A DNA stretch of 64,000 nt from Gammaproteobacteria bacterium (GCA_020027215.1 JAHRAO010000006.1:1-64000), one strand, 5' to 3'; shown: positions 27,901 to 38,496, numbered from the stretch's first letter. Made by a program: numbers and translations. The notes: generated by a model from the sequence alone, not told the origin.

Positions 27901-28101
27901 TCGATACAAGCAAAATTTCTAATCCCGATGGTGCTCTCTCTCTCCTTTGGCGTGTTATTCGCCAGCGGGGTCACTTTATTTTTTGTCCCATCCATGTACT
28001 TAATAGGGGAAAATTTCAAGCAGCGGATCAGCAATTGGCGTCATCGCCGTCAACAGCACGACCCCTCCATTATATCGCACCCGCAGAGCAAATCACCATA
28101 G
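24958..28101 (+). CDS. RND efflux transporter, inner-membrane pump
   Basis: A 1047-residue proton-driven exporter of the AcrB/MexF type. It has twelve predicted membrane helices in two sets (one after residue 1, about 340-480, about 540, and about 870-1030) and two large periplasmic loops. Visible are EQQICRRIEDAIDGVNGIKE near the N-terminus, LILGIVVDDAIIVGE in the helix 4 region with the proton-relay acidic pair, and GVVINDNLVLVDRIN in the second half. The second half has Asn where the first has Asp, as is normal. The sequence is of the less-studied RND branch often annotated as an AcrB/AcrD/AcrF family protein. Substrate not inferable. Confidence 0.92.
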   Translation: MKGIIAWFTHNSIAANLLMVLIIVGGITTIPTINKEFFPERKINLISISMVYPGAGPFEVEQQICRRIEDAIDGVNGIKEVRSTAYESYGETTVEIKLDSDSLSVFNEVKSRVDAITTFPNSAENLVIREIQWSSQIMSIGLAGAIGEANLKELGEQIREELLTLPHVPKVNLNRPRAYEIGIEISEEALRRYGLRFAEVAAAIRGQSIDLPAGKLLSTHGDVHIQARGQAYTANQFGNIVLLSDTDGTIVRLRDVATIIDGFEELDIDARFNGLPSLTVDVYLTNNPNISAASGEVHEYIDQLNTRLPEGVVADVWFDMNRPFQGRLETLFNNGLSGLILVFILLLLFLRPKVAAWVAVGILVAFLGAIWFLPVMDSSFNIISLFAFILILGIVVDDAIIVGESIYTQQQKDPPGPAQAVRGTIAVIRPVFFAVVSTIIVFSGFFLMSENSPEALQIAKVVVIALAFSLLESLLILPCHLRHMPKEKEATASWHKALQKVRLFFHNGMQSAIQRYYIPLLQWSMHHKWVTFTFFTLLLALPISYFNGGWIEKSFFPRVPGNIIVATVKMPKNSPFKEVSAVAQHVETQLGQLRKETPYKGYIKNVLAFAYSDTVRIIAALKDTSEIVDADDRPFSNQQFAERWKELIGDLPQARDYEVRATIFSPGKPIELEVQAPTIEMLSAASEDIIVWFKGFNGVHNVRSDLDDPKAEIELSLKPYAETLGISLADVSREVRRGFYGEEVQKIPRLREDVRVMVRYPRSTREDIGHIYDMRIRTLDGREIPFEEAVAINYRDSYTEIKRIDRKRVTKVTAEVLAGISPYEITQAFFAQQKNDLIARYPGLDIKLAGEQEEQQEFQARLLSISLAIIIIIYALMAVVFHSYWQPLLIVSAIPFGFLGAIIGHILFGREFSLFSMLGLFACAGVVINDNLVLVDRINILRKENKGLWDAIVQGGRSRFRAIVLTSLTTFVGLLPILFNPSIQAKFLIPMVLSLSFGVLFASGVTLFFVPSMYLIGENFKQRISNWRHRRQQHDPSIISHPQSKSP

Positions 28102-28106
28102 GTATA

Positions 28107-29858
28107 ATGCGCTATTCGTCGTTATTAGGGCTCACAACAGTTGAACACCAAACGATTCCCTATCATCAAATAGAACCTAAAATTAATCCTAAAAAATCTC
28201 GCTGGCGGCGATCACGGCATAAGAAAGTCAAACTGCCCTTACCAGAAATTTTTGCCTTGTGGCTCCCTTATTGCTATACACGCATACTGGAACAAATTAA
28301 AAATGTTGTGCCGCTGGCGATGTATTTACTGATGTTTCAAATATTCATTTTACGTCAGCCCATTAACAATGCTTTCTCGTTGACGCTTGGACTCGTTGCA
28401 GTCATTATTGGATTGGCAATTTTTATGGAAGGACTGCATAAAGGGCTGATGCCATTTAGCACCCGCATAGGCGATCACTTACCGCAAAAGGTCAATATAT
28501 TGGTTGTATTTATCATCATCGGTATTTTAGGAGTCGGTGTCACTTTTGCCGAGCCGGCAATTGGCGCATTACAAGCATTTGGTGCCTCATTGGATATCAA
28601 TAAAGTCCCTTATTTATACGAAATGCTCAATAACCGAGTGTTATTACTCGTTATATTCGTGGGATGCGGTGTCGGGATTGCCGCTATACTCGGCACGATG
28701 CGTTTGATCTATGGGTGGTCGCTTAAAACAATGATTTATCCCACTGTAGGGATTGTGATGGCGCTGAGTATTTATGTGTGGTGGCAACCCGATCTGCGCA
28801 GTGTATTAGGCTTGGCATGGGATTGCGGTGCGGTGACCACAGGTCCGGTCACTGTGCCTTTGGTTCTCGCCTTAGGCATAGGTCTATCTAATGCAACACA
28901 ACACGATGGGCAATCATCCCTATCGGGTTTTGGCATTGTCACCATGGCATCTCTATTGCCGATTATTGCTGTTTTACTCATGGCGATATGGTTATCATTC
29001 ACCATGACTCCAGAACAAATTATCGCACAAGCCAGTGTGCACAAAAGTATTGCTCTTGCCCCATCTTTGTGGTCAACGACACCTTTCAATGAAATTATTA
29101 TGGGACTACGCGCCATTATCCCCCTAGTATTATTCTTATTATTTGTTTTATTAGTAATTATTCGCTCTACTCTCGTCGATAGAATAGAAACTATTTATGG
29201 CTTGGTGCTGCTCGCTATAGGAATGTGTATATTTAACATTGGGCTCTCTTACGGCTTAGGCGCTATTGGCACCCAAGTTGGGAACAACCTTTCCGCTGCA
29301 TTTATGGAATCATCCAGCCTCCAACAGTCCCCTATTTATACCGCAAGTGTGGGTTTATTTTTAGTAATTTTGTTTGCCTTCATACTCGGTTTTGGCGCAA
29401 CTATAGCTGAACCCGCACTGAATGCACTCGGGCACACAGTGCAGAACCTCACTAATGGCGCATTCAAAAAAACGATGTTGATGTATAGTGTGGCAGTCGG
29501 GGTGGCAATTGGTATGTCCCTCGGAATTGTTAAATTGATTTTTAATTTTAACTTGCTAGCCTTACTCTTGCCTTTGTACATGCTTGGGGTTGGATTTACT
29601 ATTTTTTCATCCGAAGAATTTGTCAATGTCGCGTGGGACAGTGCGGGAGTGACCACAGGCCCCGTCACTGTGCCTTTGGTATTGGCGATGGGATTGGGAT
29701 TAGGGGATGCGATTTCATTATTAGAAGGGTTTGGCATTCTATCACTTGCCAGTATATGCCCTATTATCTCAGTGTTATTCATGGGGCTTTATATTCAATT
29801 CAAGGAAAAATTGTCTGCAAATATAGAAAGCCATATGCACTTGGTCACTCAAAGATAA
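28107..29858 (+). CDS. DUF1538 membrane protein
   Basis: About 583 residues from ATG 28107 (AGGT upstream). Longer in-frame starts would overlap the RND gene. After a basic N-terminal stretch it has about twelve membrane helices in two homologous halves. Each half carries the DUF1538 signature: GVTFAEPAIGAL with WDCGAVTTGPVTVPLVLALG in the first, and GATIAEPALNALG with WDSAGVTTGPVTVPLVLAMG in the second. Such proteins are presumed transporters of unknown substrate and are typically encoded beside P-II-like genes, as here. The inverted duplicated GPVTVPLVLA segment likely forms the transport core. Confidence 0.88.
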   Translation: MRYSSLLGLTTVEHQTIPYHQIEPKINPKKSRWRRSRHKKVKLPLPEIFALWLPYCYTRILEQIKNVVPLAMYLLMFQIFILRQPINNAFSLTLGLVAVIIGLAIFMEGLHKGLMPFSTRIGDHLPQKVNILVVFIIIGILGVGVTFAEPAIGALQAFGASLDINKVPYLYEMLNNRVLLLVIFVGCGVGIAAILGTMRLIYGWSLKTMIYPTVGIVMALSIYVWWQPDLRSVLGLAWDCGAVTTGPVTVPLVLALGIGLSNATQHDGQSSLSGFGIVTMASLLPIIAVLLMAIWLSFTMTPEQIIAQASVHKSIALAPSLWSTTPFNEIIMGLRAIIPLVLFLLFVLLVIIRSTLVDRIETIYGLVLLAIGMCIFNIGLSYGLGAIGTQVGNNLSAAFMESSSLQQSPIYTASVGLFLVILFAFILGFGATIAEPALNALGHTVQNLTNGAFKKTMLMYSVAVGVAIGMSLGIVKLIFNFNLLALLLPLYMLGVGFTIFSSEEFVNVAWDSAGVTTGPVTVPLVLAMGLGLGDAISLLEGFGILSLASICPIISVLFMGLYIQFKEKLSANIESHMHLVTQR

Positions 29859-29864
29859 AGTATT

Positions 29865-30227
29865 ATGGCGGATAGAAATATTACTTACCTCACCAATGTC
29901 AATTTAATTACTTGCGTTTTGCAAAGTAATTCAGCAGAATCCGTATTAGAAATTGCTAAACATGCCGGCGTACAAGGAGCAACGATTACTTACGCCCAAG
30001 GAACAGGAATACGGGAACGCATGGGGCTCACTGGAATGGCAATTGACAAGCACAAAGAAGTGGTGCGCATGATCGTCTCCGAAGAGCAAACCGAACATGT
30101 GTTTGAGAGCCTTTATTTAGCGGGAGAATTAGATAAGCCGGGGAATGGCATCATGTTTGTCACGGCATTAGAAAAGATTGCCACCTATATTCCTAAAAAT
30201 GTATTAAAAAAACTCAGCAAAGCGTAA
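29865..30227 (+). CDS. P-II family regulator linked to DUF1538
   Basis: A 120-residue P-II-like trimeric regulator, 6 bp after DUF1538. The pattern strand (VNLITCVLQ), helix (VLEIAKHAGVQGATITYAQG), T-loop region (GTGIRERMGLTGM), strand (KEVVRMIV), helix (EHVFESLYLAGEL) and GNGIMFVTALE matches P-II folds. The T-loop lacks the RGAEY motif with the Tyr that GlnD uridylylates, so control by GlnD encoded at 58.4-61.1 kb is unlikely. It probably gates the membrane protein in response to a nucleotide; this is inference. Confidence 0.8.
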   Translation: MADRNITYLTNVNLITCVLQSNSAESVLEIAKHAGVQGATITYAQGTGIRERMGLTGMAIDKHKEVVRMIVSEEQTEHVFESLYLAGELDKPGNGIMFVTALEKIATYIPKNVLKKLSKA

Positions 30228-30233
30228 AACTAT

Positions 30234-30539
30234 ATGTTTATTGAAATAGGTGGTATGTTGGAAAAAAGAATTGGCGATAGAGCGTTCCAAGCACTAAAAA
30301 ATAATGCGCATATTGAGGCTATTTTTATTGAACACGGGAGATCCAGTGACTTATTTGAACATAAGCAATTCGGCTATTTTGGCGAAGCGACAATTCTTTC
30401 CATTATTATTCAAGCACAGCACAAAGAAAAGATTTTTCAAAAATTATATAAACTATGCGAATTAGATACTGCGCACAATGGCATTATCTATATCAATAAG
30501 CCTGTAGCCACAATTTCTATGGACAAAACAACCGATTAG
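30234..30539 (+). CDS. Second, shorter P-II-like protein
   Basis: A 101-residue protein, 6 bp after the first P-II-like gene and similar in layout: LEKRIGDRAFQALKNNAHIE, a loop, an ILSIIIQAQHKEKIF strand-helix, and HNGIIYINKPVATISM replacing the GNGIMFVT segment. It is more divergent and lacks a typical T-loop. It may form hetero-oligomers with the first protein or bind the second half of DUF1538. Two P-II-like genes after one DUF1538 gene parallel the two halves of the membrane protein. Confidence 0.7.
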   Translation: MFIEIGGMLEKRIGDRAFQALKNNAHIEAIFIEHGRSSDLFEHKQFGYFGEATILSIIIQAQHKEKIFQKLYKLCELDTAHNGIIYINKPVATISMDKTTD

Positions 30540-30547
30540 CGAAGAGT

Positions 30548-31576
30548 ATGGAGGCATCATCAAACAACGCCCTCAATAAGATTTTTGCGCGGGTGACATT
30601 AAACATAACCACCACACCCACCCCAGAAAAATTCGGTATCCGCTTGAGTTCTAAGGGAGGACGTTTCAAGGCATATATGCCCCCCGAAAAGATCAGCAAT
30701 AGCATTCAGCCATATGCCAATCGGGTACGCGGCGATGTCACTTTTAGCACATACATTGATGATTTTTTCCAGCAATACGGCGCAGTTACCGATAAGACAA
30801 TCATTGAGGGCATCACAACTGCTTTTGCCCATCCTGAAAAATATTCTGCTACCGTCGTCATTAGTCGTGGGTGTGCGGCAGGAGATTTTTTATTGGTCAC
30901 GACTCGTGAATGCATCGATAAGAAAGAATGGGAAACAATCCAAGGGCGTTTAGTGCGCATTAGAGATATGCGCTCCATATTCATTTCAGAAAAGGGACTG
31001 CAATTAGATGGCGGAACAGACATTGCCGATTTAGATGCCCACATTAACCAAACATGCCAACAGTACAATGCAAGAGAATGGCAACAACCGCAGCCCGAAG
31101 CCGCCGAGACGACAAAACAACCCGAAGATGCACCAATAAGCCCTACAACAGAGAAAACACTGCTTTCAGAAGCATTCTCGCAAAATCCTGCGATGAAAAA
31201 CCAATTGTATCGGGGAAAAATAAGCGAAAAATATCTGAAGATTATGAAATGGCTAGATATTTATATGAAAGAAAATAATATAGTGCTGGCACAAAACATT
31301 AAGGATAGCGATAAAATTAAAGAATATAAGCAACATCAATTACGTAAAGCATTGTTGGGTAAAGCAAAACGTACTATAACGCTACAGATAGAAGATCGAA
31401 TGCATCGGTGCCGAAAAATACGTAATAAGGTGATGCATAATCAAATCAATAATATAGAGGAAGAACATAAACTTTTTACTAAGCATTTCAATGAATTGAA
31501 GCAGTGGGTGGCAAAAGATACAGTTTTTACCGCAATTATGCAAAAAGAAGAGAGGGCGGAAAACCCCAGTGAATAA
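30548..31576 (+). CDS. Unknown protein with FapA_N-like start and HEPN-like C-terminal motif
   Basis: A 342-residue soluble protein, last gene of the DUF1538 operon (8 bp gap). Residues 20-150 (GIRLSSKGGRFKAYMPPEK and later VVISRGCAAGD) recall the FapA N-terminal domain (DUF342-like), but weakly. A Pro/Glu/Thr-rich linker spans about 180-205. The C-terminal 130 residues are helical and basic and contain RNKVMH (292-297), the Rx4H pattern of HEPN RNases, set in RCRKIRNKVMHN. This could be a structural HEPN or DUF4145-like helix bundle without RNase activity. I do not assign a function. Confidence 0.5.
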   Translation: MEASSNNALNKIFARVTLNITTTPTPEKFGIRLSSKGGRFKAYMPPEKISNSIQPYANRVRGDVTFSTYIDDFFQQYGAVTDKTIIEGITTAFAHPEKYSATVVISRGCAAGDFLLVTTRECIDKKEWETIQGRLVRIRDMRSIFISEKGLQLDGGTDIADLDAHINQTCQQYNAREWQQPQPEAAETTKQPEDAPISPTTEKTLLSEAFSQNPAMKNQLYRGKISEKYLKIMKWLDIYMKENNIVLAQNIKDSDKIKEYKQHQLRKALLGKAKRTITLQIEDRMHRCRKIRNKVMHNQINNIEEEHKLFTKHFNELKQWVAKDTVFTAIMQKEERAENPSE

Positions 31577-31589
31577 TTCTCTCCATTGC

Positions 31590-31619
31590 CCCTTCTCAGG
31601 GTAACTATAAGGAGAAGGG
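31590..31619. terminator. Hairpin between convergent genes
   Basis: Inverted repeat CCCTTCTC (31590-31597) and GAGAAGGG (31612-31619) in the 44 bp between the convergent ends of the unknown gene and apbE. The loop is 14 nt and the T-run is poor on both strands, so it is a weak intrinsic terminator at best. Confidence 0.4.
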
Positions 31620-31620
31620 T

Positions 31621-32679
31621 TTAGTCCATATAATGCTGAAAAGCGTGGCTAGAATGCGTTTCTAATTTTCCGTTGTTTTTAATAATAAAATAAACGGGAA
31701 GTGCGTTGTGATTGGCAAATTGAAGCCCTTTTTCCAAGCCCATCACAAATAAGGCAGTGGCAAAAGCATCGGCTTGGGCACAGGATTCGTCTAATACAGT
31801 AACTGAACGCAGGGTGTGATTCACCGGAAGACCGCTTTGCGGGTTAATGATATGTGCGTAGCGTTTATCGTGCACTTGCACAAAATTGCGATAATCACCC
31901 GAAGTGGCTAAGGCAATATTCGTCATTGCTAAACGGCGGTGCAGTTGCGCTAAATTAACTGATGGTTGTTCTATACCGATCCGCCATGGATTACCATGAA
32001 TATTCTGACCGCGAACACGAATTTCACCACCAATTTCGACCATATAGTGTTTACAGAGCAGTTCATCTAAATATTCAGCGACTCTATCCACTGCATAACC
32101 TTTAGCAATAGCGGATAAATCAATTTGTAACGGGCGTTTTTTGCGTAATTGTGGTGGATCCATGCGCACTTCTAATTGGTGGTAATCCACTTGCTGACGA
32201 CTACGCTGTATTTGCTTTTTATTGGGCACGGTGGTGATAGGCGAACTAGGACCAAAGCCCCATAAATCAACCAATGGTGCTATAGTGATGTCAAAAGAAC
32301 CATTGGTCACAAGGCTTAAGTACAAACTGATACTCACCACTTCAACAACTTGGGCGGAGACATTGACCCAATCCTGCGGGTGCGTGCGATTAAATCGCGA
32401 TACATCGGATTCCGGTTTATAGGTCGACATCTCCCGATCAATGGAATGAATAATTTCGTGAATGCCCTGTTCAAGTTTACTGTGAGCAATAGAGAGAGGA
32501 AGTGTCGGGAGCACGATGCGATAAGTCGTGCCCATTGCACTTCCTTTTAATTCATGTGCTTGTTTTTGGTTGTCTTGGCACGCGATGAGCATAGGAAGCG
32601 CTACAGTGCAACCTAGCAACAAACGCCAAAAAAGTAAAGAAAGAGTGGACAAAATGGGCGAACTAGCCGCCGAAATCAT
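31621..32679 (-). CDS. apbE: FAD:protein FMN transferase
   Basis: Attaches FMN covalently to threonines of NqrB and NqrC on the periplasmic side. A 352-residue lipoprotein: an N-terminal hydrophobic stretch ends in a lipobox LIAC. It has [60 protein letters not shown], and the metal-site segment [12 protein letters not shown] followed by [15 protein letters not shown]. The gene overlaps the end of nqrF by 17 bp and closes the nqr operon, which fits its job as maturase of the complex. Confidence 0.95.
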   Translation of the reverse strand: MISAASSPILSTLSLLFWRLLLGCTVALPMLIACQDNQKQAHELKGSAMGTTYRIVLPTLPLSIAHSKLEQGIHEIIHSIDREMSTYKPESDVSRFNRTHPQDWVNVSAQVVEVVSISLYLSLVTNGSFDITIAPLVDLWGFGPSSPITTVPNKKQIQRSRQQVDYHQLEVRMDPPQLRKKRPLQIDLSAIAKGYAVDRVAEYLDELLCKHYMVEIGGEIRVRGQNIHGNPWRIGIEQPSVNLAQLHRRLAMTNIALATSGDYRNFVQVHDKRYAHIINPQSGLPVNHTLRSVTVLDESCAQADAFATALFVMGLEKGLQFANHNALPVYFIIKNNGKLETHSSHAFQHYMD

Positions 32680-33886
32680 CCAATAGGATATTATCGGGCT
32701 CCACGCCTAAATGATCGAGCATATTTAATACGGCTTCATTCATCATGGGCGGGCCACAGAGATAGTATTCGCAGTCTTCGGGTGATGGGTGCTTGCTCAA
32801 ATATTCATCCAGTAATACTTGGTGAATAAACCCGACCAAGCCTTGCCAATTATCTTCTGGCTGGGGGTCGGATAAGGCAACATACCAATCAAAGTTATCG
32901 TTTTTCTCCGCCAGTTCATCAAATTCTTCGGTATAAAACATCTCCCGTAGACTCCGTGCTCCATACCAAAAAGTTATTTTACGCTTGCTATTGATGCGTT
33001 TGAGTTGGTCAAAGATATGTGAACGCATCGGCGCCATACCCGCACCACCGCCAATGAATACCATCTCGGCAGATGTTTCTTTAGCAAAAAATTCACCAAA
33101 TGGGCCATACACCACCGCTTTGTCGCCCGGTTTGAGATCAAATACCCATGAAGACATTTTGCCCGGTACGACATTCGGCATACTCGGCGGAGGAGTCGCC
33201 ACGCGGATGTTAAACTTGACTATTCCCCGCTCTTCTGGATAATTTGCCATAGAATAAGCGCGAATAACCGTTTCATCTACTTTTGATTCATAGCGGAATA
33301 GATTATGCCTCTCCCATTCATCCCTATATTCAGATTCAATCTCAAAATCAGAATACTTCGCATGATGTGGCGGGCATTCTAACTGCACATAACCCCCAGC
33401 GCGAAAATCAACATTTTCACCCTCGGGCAAGCGTAAAGTCAATTCTTTAATAAAAGTAGCCACATTGGGGTTGGATTCCACATCACATTCCCATCGTTTC
33501 ACTCCGAAGACTTCCTCTGGGACTTGGATTTTCATATCGTGCTTCACCGACACTTGACACGATAAGCGATATCCTTCCCGTGCCTCTGCTTTAGTAAAAT
33601 ACCCTTCTTCAGTCGGGAGCATTGCCCCCCCTCCTTCACTAATGATACATTTGCATTGGGCACACGTGCCACCACCGCCGCATGCAGATGACAGAAATAT
33701 ACCATTTGCGCTGAGCGCTAATAATAATTTATCACCCGTAGGCATCACTAATTGTTTTTCGTTATTGATATCAATGGTCACATCACCGCTACCCACAAGC
33801 CAATCGCGCGCCGCTATAATCACCATCACGAGGAGCAACACCACGCCGGTGAACATCGCAACGCCGAGGATAATTTCTAAAATCAC
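32663..33886 (-). CDS. nqrF: Na+-NQR subunit F, NADH dehydrogenase subunit
   Basis: Electron entry subunit of the sodium-pumping NADH:ubiquinone reductase. One N-terminal membrane helix, a 2Fe-2S domain with [14 protein letters not shown] (C69, C75, C78) and a fourth Cys in YRLSCQVS, then an FAD domain ([12 protein letters not shown]) and an NADH-binding domain ([32 protein letters not shown]). 407 residues, full length. The start overlaps the nqrE stop by 4 bp. Confidence 0.97.
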   Translation of the reverse strand: MILEIILGVAMFTGVVLLLVMVIIAARDWLVGSGDVTIDINNEKQLVMPTGDKLLLALSANGIFLSSACGGGGTCAQCKCIISEGGGAMLPTEEGYFTKAEAREGYRLSCQVSVKHDMKIQVPEEVFGVKRWECDVESNPNVATFIKELTLRLPEGENVDFRAGGYVQLECPPHHAKYSDFEIESEYRDEWERHNLFRYESKVDETVIRAYSMANYPEERGIVKFNIRVATPPPSMPNVVPGKMSSWVFDLKPGDKAVVYGPFGEFFAKETSAEMVFIGGGAGMAPMRSHIFDQLKRINSKRKITFWYGARSLREMFYTEEFDELAEKNDNFDWYVALSDPQPEDNWQGLVGFIHQVLLDEYLSKHPSPEDCEYYLCGPPMMNEAVLNMLDHLGVEPDNILLDDFGG

Positions 33887-34491
33887 AGCGATATGCCACC
33901 AAAAGACATGAAGCCCAATGACATGAGTCCGACAACGATGAATGCAATCCCTAACCCACGCAATCCTTCTGGTACATCACTATACTTCATCTTTTCACGA
34001 ATACCCGCCAAAGCGACTATGGCTAACGCCCAGCCAAAACCAGCGCCTACGCCAAATACAATGCTCTCGCTAAAATTATAATCGCGCTCGACCATGAATA
34101 AAGACGCACCCAATATAGCGCAATTTACCGTAATCAGCGGCAAAAATACCCCCAATGCATTGTATAGAGCGGGAACATACTTATCAAGGAACATCTCCAA
34201 GATCTGTACACTCGCCGCAATCACGCCGATATAACTGATAAAACCGAGAAAACTGAGATCAACACCGGGCAAGCCAGCCCAACTGAGCCCGCCACCGACC
34301 AGCAGATAATTAAAGATGATATTATTGAGCGGCACTGTAATCGCCAACACGACAATCACCGCTATCCCTAAGCCCACTGCCGTTTGTATTTTCTTGGATA
34401 CTGCTAAAAATGTGCACATACCGAGGAAAAAGCTCAGTGCCATATTTTCAATGAATACGGCACGAATAAATAAATTAAGTAATTGTTCCAT
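33883..34491 (-). CDS. nqrE: Na+-NQR subunit E
   Basis: A 202-residue integral membrane subunit with six predicted helices, part of the Na+ and electron path together with NqrD. Family marks are [19 protein letters not shown] near the N-terminus (with a conserved Cys) and [15 protein letters not shown] with [20 protein letters not shown]. The one-base overlap with nqrD and 4 bp overlap with nqrF show tight operon packing. Confidence 0.96.
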   Translation of the reverse strand: MEQLLNLFIRAVFIENMALSFFLGMCTFLAVSKKIQTAVGLGIAVIVVLAITVPLNNIIFNYLLVGGGLSWAGLPGVDLSFLGFISYIGVIAASVQILEMFLDKYVPALYNALGVFLPLITVNCAILGASLFMVERDYNFSESIVFGVGAGFGWALAIVALAGIREKMKYSDVPEGLRGLGIAFIVVGLMSLGFMSFGGISL

Positions 34492-35153
34492 TAGGACATC
34501 TCCGATACAGGTGTCCGTGAGTTCGGGGCAATTTTATATTCGGGAGCCTCAATCTGATCGGGTTTCCAGCTACGCAGCGCCCAAATAAATAGCCCTATCA
34601 AGAAAAAGGCAATCGGGGGTAAAAGGAATATATTCGCGGGCACATACCACCCACCTTCGGTGACCAAAGGCATAATCTCGACACCATATAATTTGCCACT
34701 GCCAAATAGTTCGCGGAAAAACGCAACAAAAACAAGCACAATACTATAGCCCAAGCCATTACCAATGCCATCCATTAAGCTGGGTATTGGGCGGTTTTGC
34801 ATGGCGAAAGCTTCGGCACGCCCCATTACGATACAGTTAGTAATGATTAAACCGACAAAGACAGAAAGTTGTTTGCTCGTATCATACGCGACCGCTTTGA
34901 GCACTTGGTCTACCAGAATCACCAGCGATGAAATCACTGTCATTTGCACGATGATACGGATATTATTGGGGATGAAACTGCGGATCAACGAAATACACCA
35001 GTTAGAGAGCGCACACACTATGGTCAGTGCAATACACATCACCATAGTCACTTCCATACTGGTCGTTACGGCAAGTGCCGAACAAATACCGAGTATCTGT
35101 AAAGCGATCGGGTTATTGTCAAATATCGGTTCTATTAGTGCTTCTCGTAACAT
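34491..35153 (-). CDS. nqrD: Na+-NQR subunit D
   Basis: A 220-residue membrane subunit homologous to NqrE. It has [48 protein letters not shown], and [20 protein letters not shown], in which the Cys is one of the residues proposed to hold an inter-subunit iron centre, followed by [12 protein letters not shown]. Complete and in the usual place between nqrC and nqrE. Confidence 0.96.
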   Translation of the reverse strand: MLREALIEPIFDNNPIALQILGICSALAVTTSMEVTMVMCIALTIVCALSNWCISLIRSFIPNNIRIIVQMTVISSLVILVDQVLKAVAYDTSKQLSVFVGLIITNCIVMGRAEAFAMQNRPIPSLMDGIGNGLGYSIVLVFVAFFRELFGSGKLYGVEIMPLVTEGGWYVPANIFLLPPIAFFLIGLFIWALRSWKPDQIEAPEYKIAPNSRTPVSEMS

Positions 35154-35154
35154 A

Positions 35155-35931
35155 TTACAAACCTTCTTTTTTTAGGCGAGTCAAAAATGGTGCAAATCCA
35201 TCCTTGCCCAACCAATACTTAATCATATTGTCCACGCCCTTAACGGTGAGAGTTGCCCCAGCAATGCCATCAACGAGGTATTCACTCCCCGCGGTGCCGG
35301 GCTGAACATTGCCTTTTATAACGGTAAATCCAACATTCTGTTCATCGCGATAAATCTTTTTACCGATCCATAACTTTTTCCAGTTCGGGTTATCAATTTC
35401 TCCGCCTAAACCCGGTGTTTCGGCGTGTTCGTAAAAACCAATACCGGCAATGGTATTGAAATCACTTTCTAATGCCAAAAAGCCATACATAGTAGACCAT
35501 AATCCGTAACCATGCACCGGCAGAATAATCTTATCAACTTTATCGCCATCCATAAGCATATAAGAAACGGCATATCGGGATCGGCGGGAAATTTTTGCCA
35601 CATCTTCTTCTGATGATAAGGACACCGATAATTGAGGATCATTTGCTGCCGCCCGTTGATCGTACTCTGCCGCCACATAGGCATCACTCAATTGCCCGTC
35701 TCCGACATCTACTAACTGTGGGGTAATATTAGCAAACTGGCTTTCAATATCTTTATCTGCCTGTAACAATCCTGCTGCGGCGAGAATATTGCGTTTTTTA
35801 TCTAGTAATTTGTTCTCTTGCTGTGTAGGGCGCAATAATACGGCGGCGGTAGAAACGATGATCGAACAGACGATACACACCGACACAGCAACAATAACGG
35901 TGCGCCCTATAGTATCGTTAGACACGGGCAA
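35155..35931 (-). CDS. nqrC: Na+-NQR subunit C, FMN-bearing
   Basis: A 258-residue subunit with one N-terminal membrane helix ([20 protein letters not shown]) and a periplasmic flavin domain. The flavinylation motif is DGIAGATLT, with the FMN-acceptor Thr at about 227. [15 protein letters not shown] and [16 protein letters not shown] are family marks. The gene overlaps nqrB by 14 bp. Confidence 0.96.
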   Translation of the reverse strand: MPVSNDTIGRTVIVAVSVCIVCSIIVSTAAVLLRPTQQENKLLDKKRNILAAAGLLQADKDIESQFANITPQLVDVGDGQLSDAYVAAEYDQRAAANDPQLSVSLSSEEDVAKISRRSRYAVSYMLMDGDKVDKIILPVHGYGLWSTMYGFLALESDFNTIAGIGFYEHAETPGLGGEIDNPNWKKLWIGKKIYRDEQNVGFTVIKGNVQPGTAGSEYLVDGIAGATLTVKGVDNMIKYWLGKDGFAPFLTRLKKEGL

Positions 35932-37111
35932 TCCTCCGTTTAATATTTGCCTCTATGACATAGTGATCGATCACAGGGGCGAAACAATTGGCGAGAAGTA
36001 TGGCGAGCATCATCCCTTCCGGAAAAGCGGGATTCACCACACGGATTAACACGGCTAAAACACCGATCACAATTCCATATATCCACCGTCCCGTATCGGT
36101 CATGGCAGCAGATACCGGTTCCGTTGCCATAAAGATTAAGCCAAAAGCAAATCCACCCACCACTAAATGCCAATACCACGGCATAGCAAACATAGGGTTA
36201 TTACTATCCACTAAATTGAGCAAACTGGATAAGACAATCATCCCTATCATCACGCCCGCAATGATCCGCCACGAAGCGATACGGGTCAGCACTAATATTA
36301 ATCCGCCTATTAAAATAGCGACAGTCGACGTTTCGCCGATTGAACCATGCATATTCCCAAAAAATGCTTGCATCCAACTGATTTGGCTCTCCAACGCTGC
36401 CATACCATCCGACGCGGCAATGGATAGGGCTGTTGCCCCCGTATAACCATCCACAGCGGTCCATACGGCATCACCCGAAATTTGAGCAGGGTAAGTAAAG
36501 TATAAAAATGCACGACCAGTTAAAGCGGGGTTGAGGAAATTTTTACCCGTCCCACCGAACACTTCTTTACCAATGACCACACCAAAACTAATTCCGATTG
36601 CCACTTGCCACAATGGGAGATTGGGCGGGCAACAGAGTGCAAATAAAACAGAAGTAACGAAAAAGCCTTCATTAACTTCGTGTCCGCGTTTGACAGCAAA
36701 CCATACTTCCCAAAATCCGCCGGCCACAAAAGTAACGATATAAATCGGTAAGAAATAAACAGCACCATGCCAAAAACAATGCCAAAAGTTTTGAGGGTCA
36801 TATCCACCGATCAGATTATTCAACCAGCCATGCCAACCTGCAGCGGTGGTCAGACCCATATCTGCCATAATGAGATTGGCATGAAATCCCACATTGTACA
36901 TGCCATAAAACATAGCGGGAAATGTCGCCATCCACACAGTGATCATAATGCGTTTCAAATCAACGCCATCACGGACAAATGATGCTTGGCGGGTTATTTT
37001 ACCAGGTGTATAGAAAATGGTATCCACTGCTTCATACAGCGGATACCATTTTTCCAATTTCCCCCCAGATGTAAAGTGCGGTTCTAATTTATCTAAAAAT
37101 TCTCGCAGCAT
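35918..37111 (-). CDS. nqrB: Na+-NQR subunit B, FMN-bearing
   Basis: A 397-residue membrane subunit with about ten helices that carries the sodium channel and a covalent FMN. The acceptor motif is [10 protein letters not shown] (Thr 227). [22 protein letters not shown] (cut here into its recognisable parts [11 protein letters not shown] and [10 protein letters not shown]) is a strong family mark. The C-terminal helices end with [17 protein letters not shown]. Starts 4 bp after nqrA. Confidence 0.96.
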   Translation of the reverse strand: MLREFLDKLEPHFTSGGKLEKWYPLYEAVDTIFYTPGKITRQASFVRDGVDLKRIMITVWMATFPAMFYGMYNVGFHANLIMADMGLTTAAGWHGWLNNLIGGYDPQNFWHCFWHGAVYFLPIYIVTFVAGGFWEVWFAVKRGHEVNEGFFVTSVLFALCCPPNLPLWQVAIGISFGVVIGKEVFGGTGKNFLNPALTGRAFLYFTYPAQISGDAVWTAVDGYTGATALSIAASDGMAALESQISWMQAFFGNMHGSIGETSTVAILIGGLILVLTRIASWRIIAGVMIGMIVLSSLLNLVDSNNPMFAMPWYWHLVVGGFAFGLIFMATEPVSAAMTDTGRWIYGIVIGVLAVLIRVVNPAFPEGMMLAILLANCFAPVIDHYVIEANIKRRIARV

Positions 37112-37115
37112 GAAT

Positions 37116-38486
37116 CTACCCTTCTTTTTCTATATGCTCTAAACAATCCTGCAACAAGGGCGCATATTCATATTTACCTGAGCACACATAGGCGCACAGG
37201 GCAAGATCTTCGGCATCTAATTCCAAACATCCCAGTTGTTGGGCGGTGTCAATATCGCCTACAATTAAAGCGCGCAATAATTGTGTGGGCAAAATATCCA
37301 AAGGCATCACGCGTTCGTAATTACCGGTAGGTACCATTGCTCTTTCGCTACCGTTGGTTGTCGTTGTCATTGCATAACGCGTCTCTTTACTCCGAAAAAA
37401 AGATGATAAATAAATGCCCATAGTAGAATGAGCTTTCCATCCCGGCGACAGCCAGCCAAATATTTCTCGCTGACGTCCCGCTTGCAGTACTGAAATTTGA
37501 TTGTGAAAGCGCCCTAAGTAAGAGAGTGAACCGTTTGCATCGTGGCCAGAAAGTATCGACCCCGAAATAATGCGATTATCACCTTCCTTGAGTCGCCCTG
37601 CACAAATTTCATTGATATCCATTCCCACGCCGACCCGCAAGAGCAATGGATTATCGACTTGTGGACCCGCCAAAGAAATGACCCGTTCGGTCCATAAACG
37701 ACCAGTAGAAAATAATTTACCGATAGCAATAACATCTTGATAACCAATCGTCCATACTGTTTTACGTGAGCCAACTGGATCTAAAAAATGGATGTGTGTT
37801 CCCGCAAGTCCTGCCGGATGAGGTCCATCAAAGGATTTAACAACTACATTATCTTTTTGTGGGATGTCTAATCTAACCTTGGGCGCAGTACAAACATAAA
37901 CCATGCCTTCAATTAAACGGGATAAGACTAAGATACCGTTAGAAAAATCTTTTTCGTATTCATCAATAACAACGCGTGGATCAGCCGCCAATGGATTGGT
38001 ATCCATTGCCGTGACAAAAATAGCGTGCGGTATATCGTCGGGGTCGGGAGTTTTACTAAATGGGCGGGTGCGGAAGGCAACCCACATGCCCGAGTTCAAA
38101 AGCATATCGTGAATTTGTTGGGGCGTAACACGCGCTAAGGCTTGGTCAGATAAAGCAGTAAATGGAGGAGTGCCTTCATTGGGGTTCGTGTTGGCATCTA
38201 CATCTATGACGACAGAAAGGAGGGTGCGTTTATAGCCGCGGTTAATGGTCGCAACAGTACCATGAGCGGGCGATACATATTTAATTTGCGGGATGTTCTT
38301 ATTGGTGAATAAAACTTGTCCGCAAGTGACTTTATCGCCTTCAGCAACCTGCATTGTCGGGCGCATACCTATATGATCCGTCCCTAACAATGCGACTCGG
38401 CGGGGCGAAGACTGTAGAGCCATAACGCCCTGTTGATTGGGGGATCCACTAATAGGAATATCAAGTCCGCGCTTTATCCTAATCAT
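37116..38486 (-). CDS. nqrA: Na+-NQR subunit A
   Basis: Peripheral cytosolic subunit of the Na+-NQR, first gene of the operon. Start ATG 38486 ([16 protein letters not shown]) matches the family N-terminus; ATG 38498 four codons upstream is possible. The protein is about 456 residues, with [38 protein letters not shown] and [20 protein letters not shown]. Divergent from the phosphatidyltransferase gene. Confidence 0.95.
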   Translation of the reverse strand: MIRIKRGLDIPISGSPNQQGVMALQSSPRRVALLGTDHIGMRPTMQVAEGDKVTCGQVLFTNKNIPQIKYVSPAHGTVATINRGYKRTLLSVVIDVDANTNPNEGTPPFTALSDQALARVTPQQIHDMLLNSGMWVAFRTRPFSKTPDPDDIPHAIFVTAMDTNPLAADPRVVIDEYEKDFSNGILVLSRLIEGMVYVCTAPKVRLDIPQKDNVVVKSFDGPHPAGLAGTHIHFLDPVGSRKTVWTIGYQDVIAIGKLFSTGRLWTERVISLAGPQVDNPLLLRVGVGMDINEICAGRLKEGDNRIISGSILSGHDANGSLSYLGRFHNQISVLQAGRQREIFGWLSPGWKAHSTMGIYLSSFFRSKETRYAMTTTTNGSERAMVPTGNYERVMPLDILPTQLLRALIVGDIDTAQQLGCLELDAEDLALCAYVCSGKYEYAPLLQDCLEHIEKEG

Positions 38487-38496
38487 ATTGTCGCTC

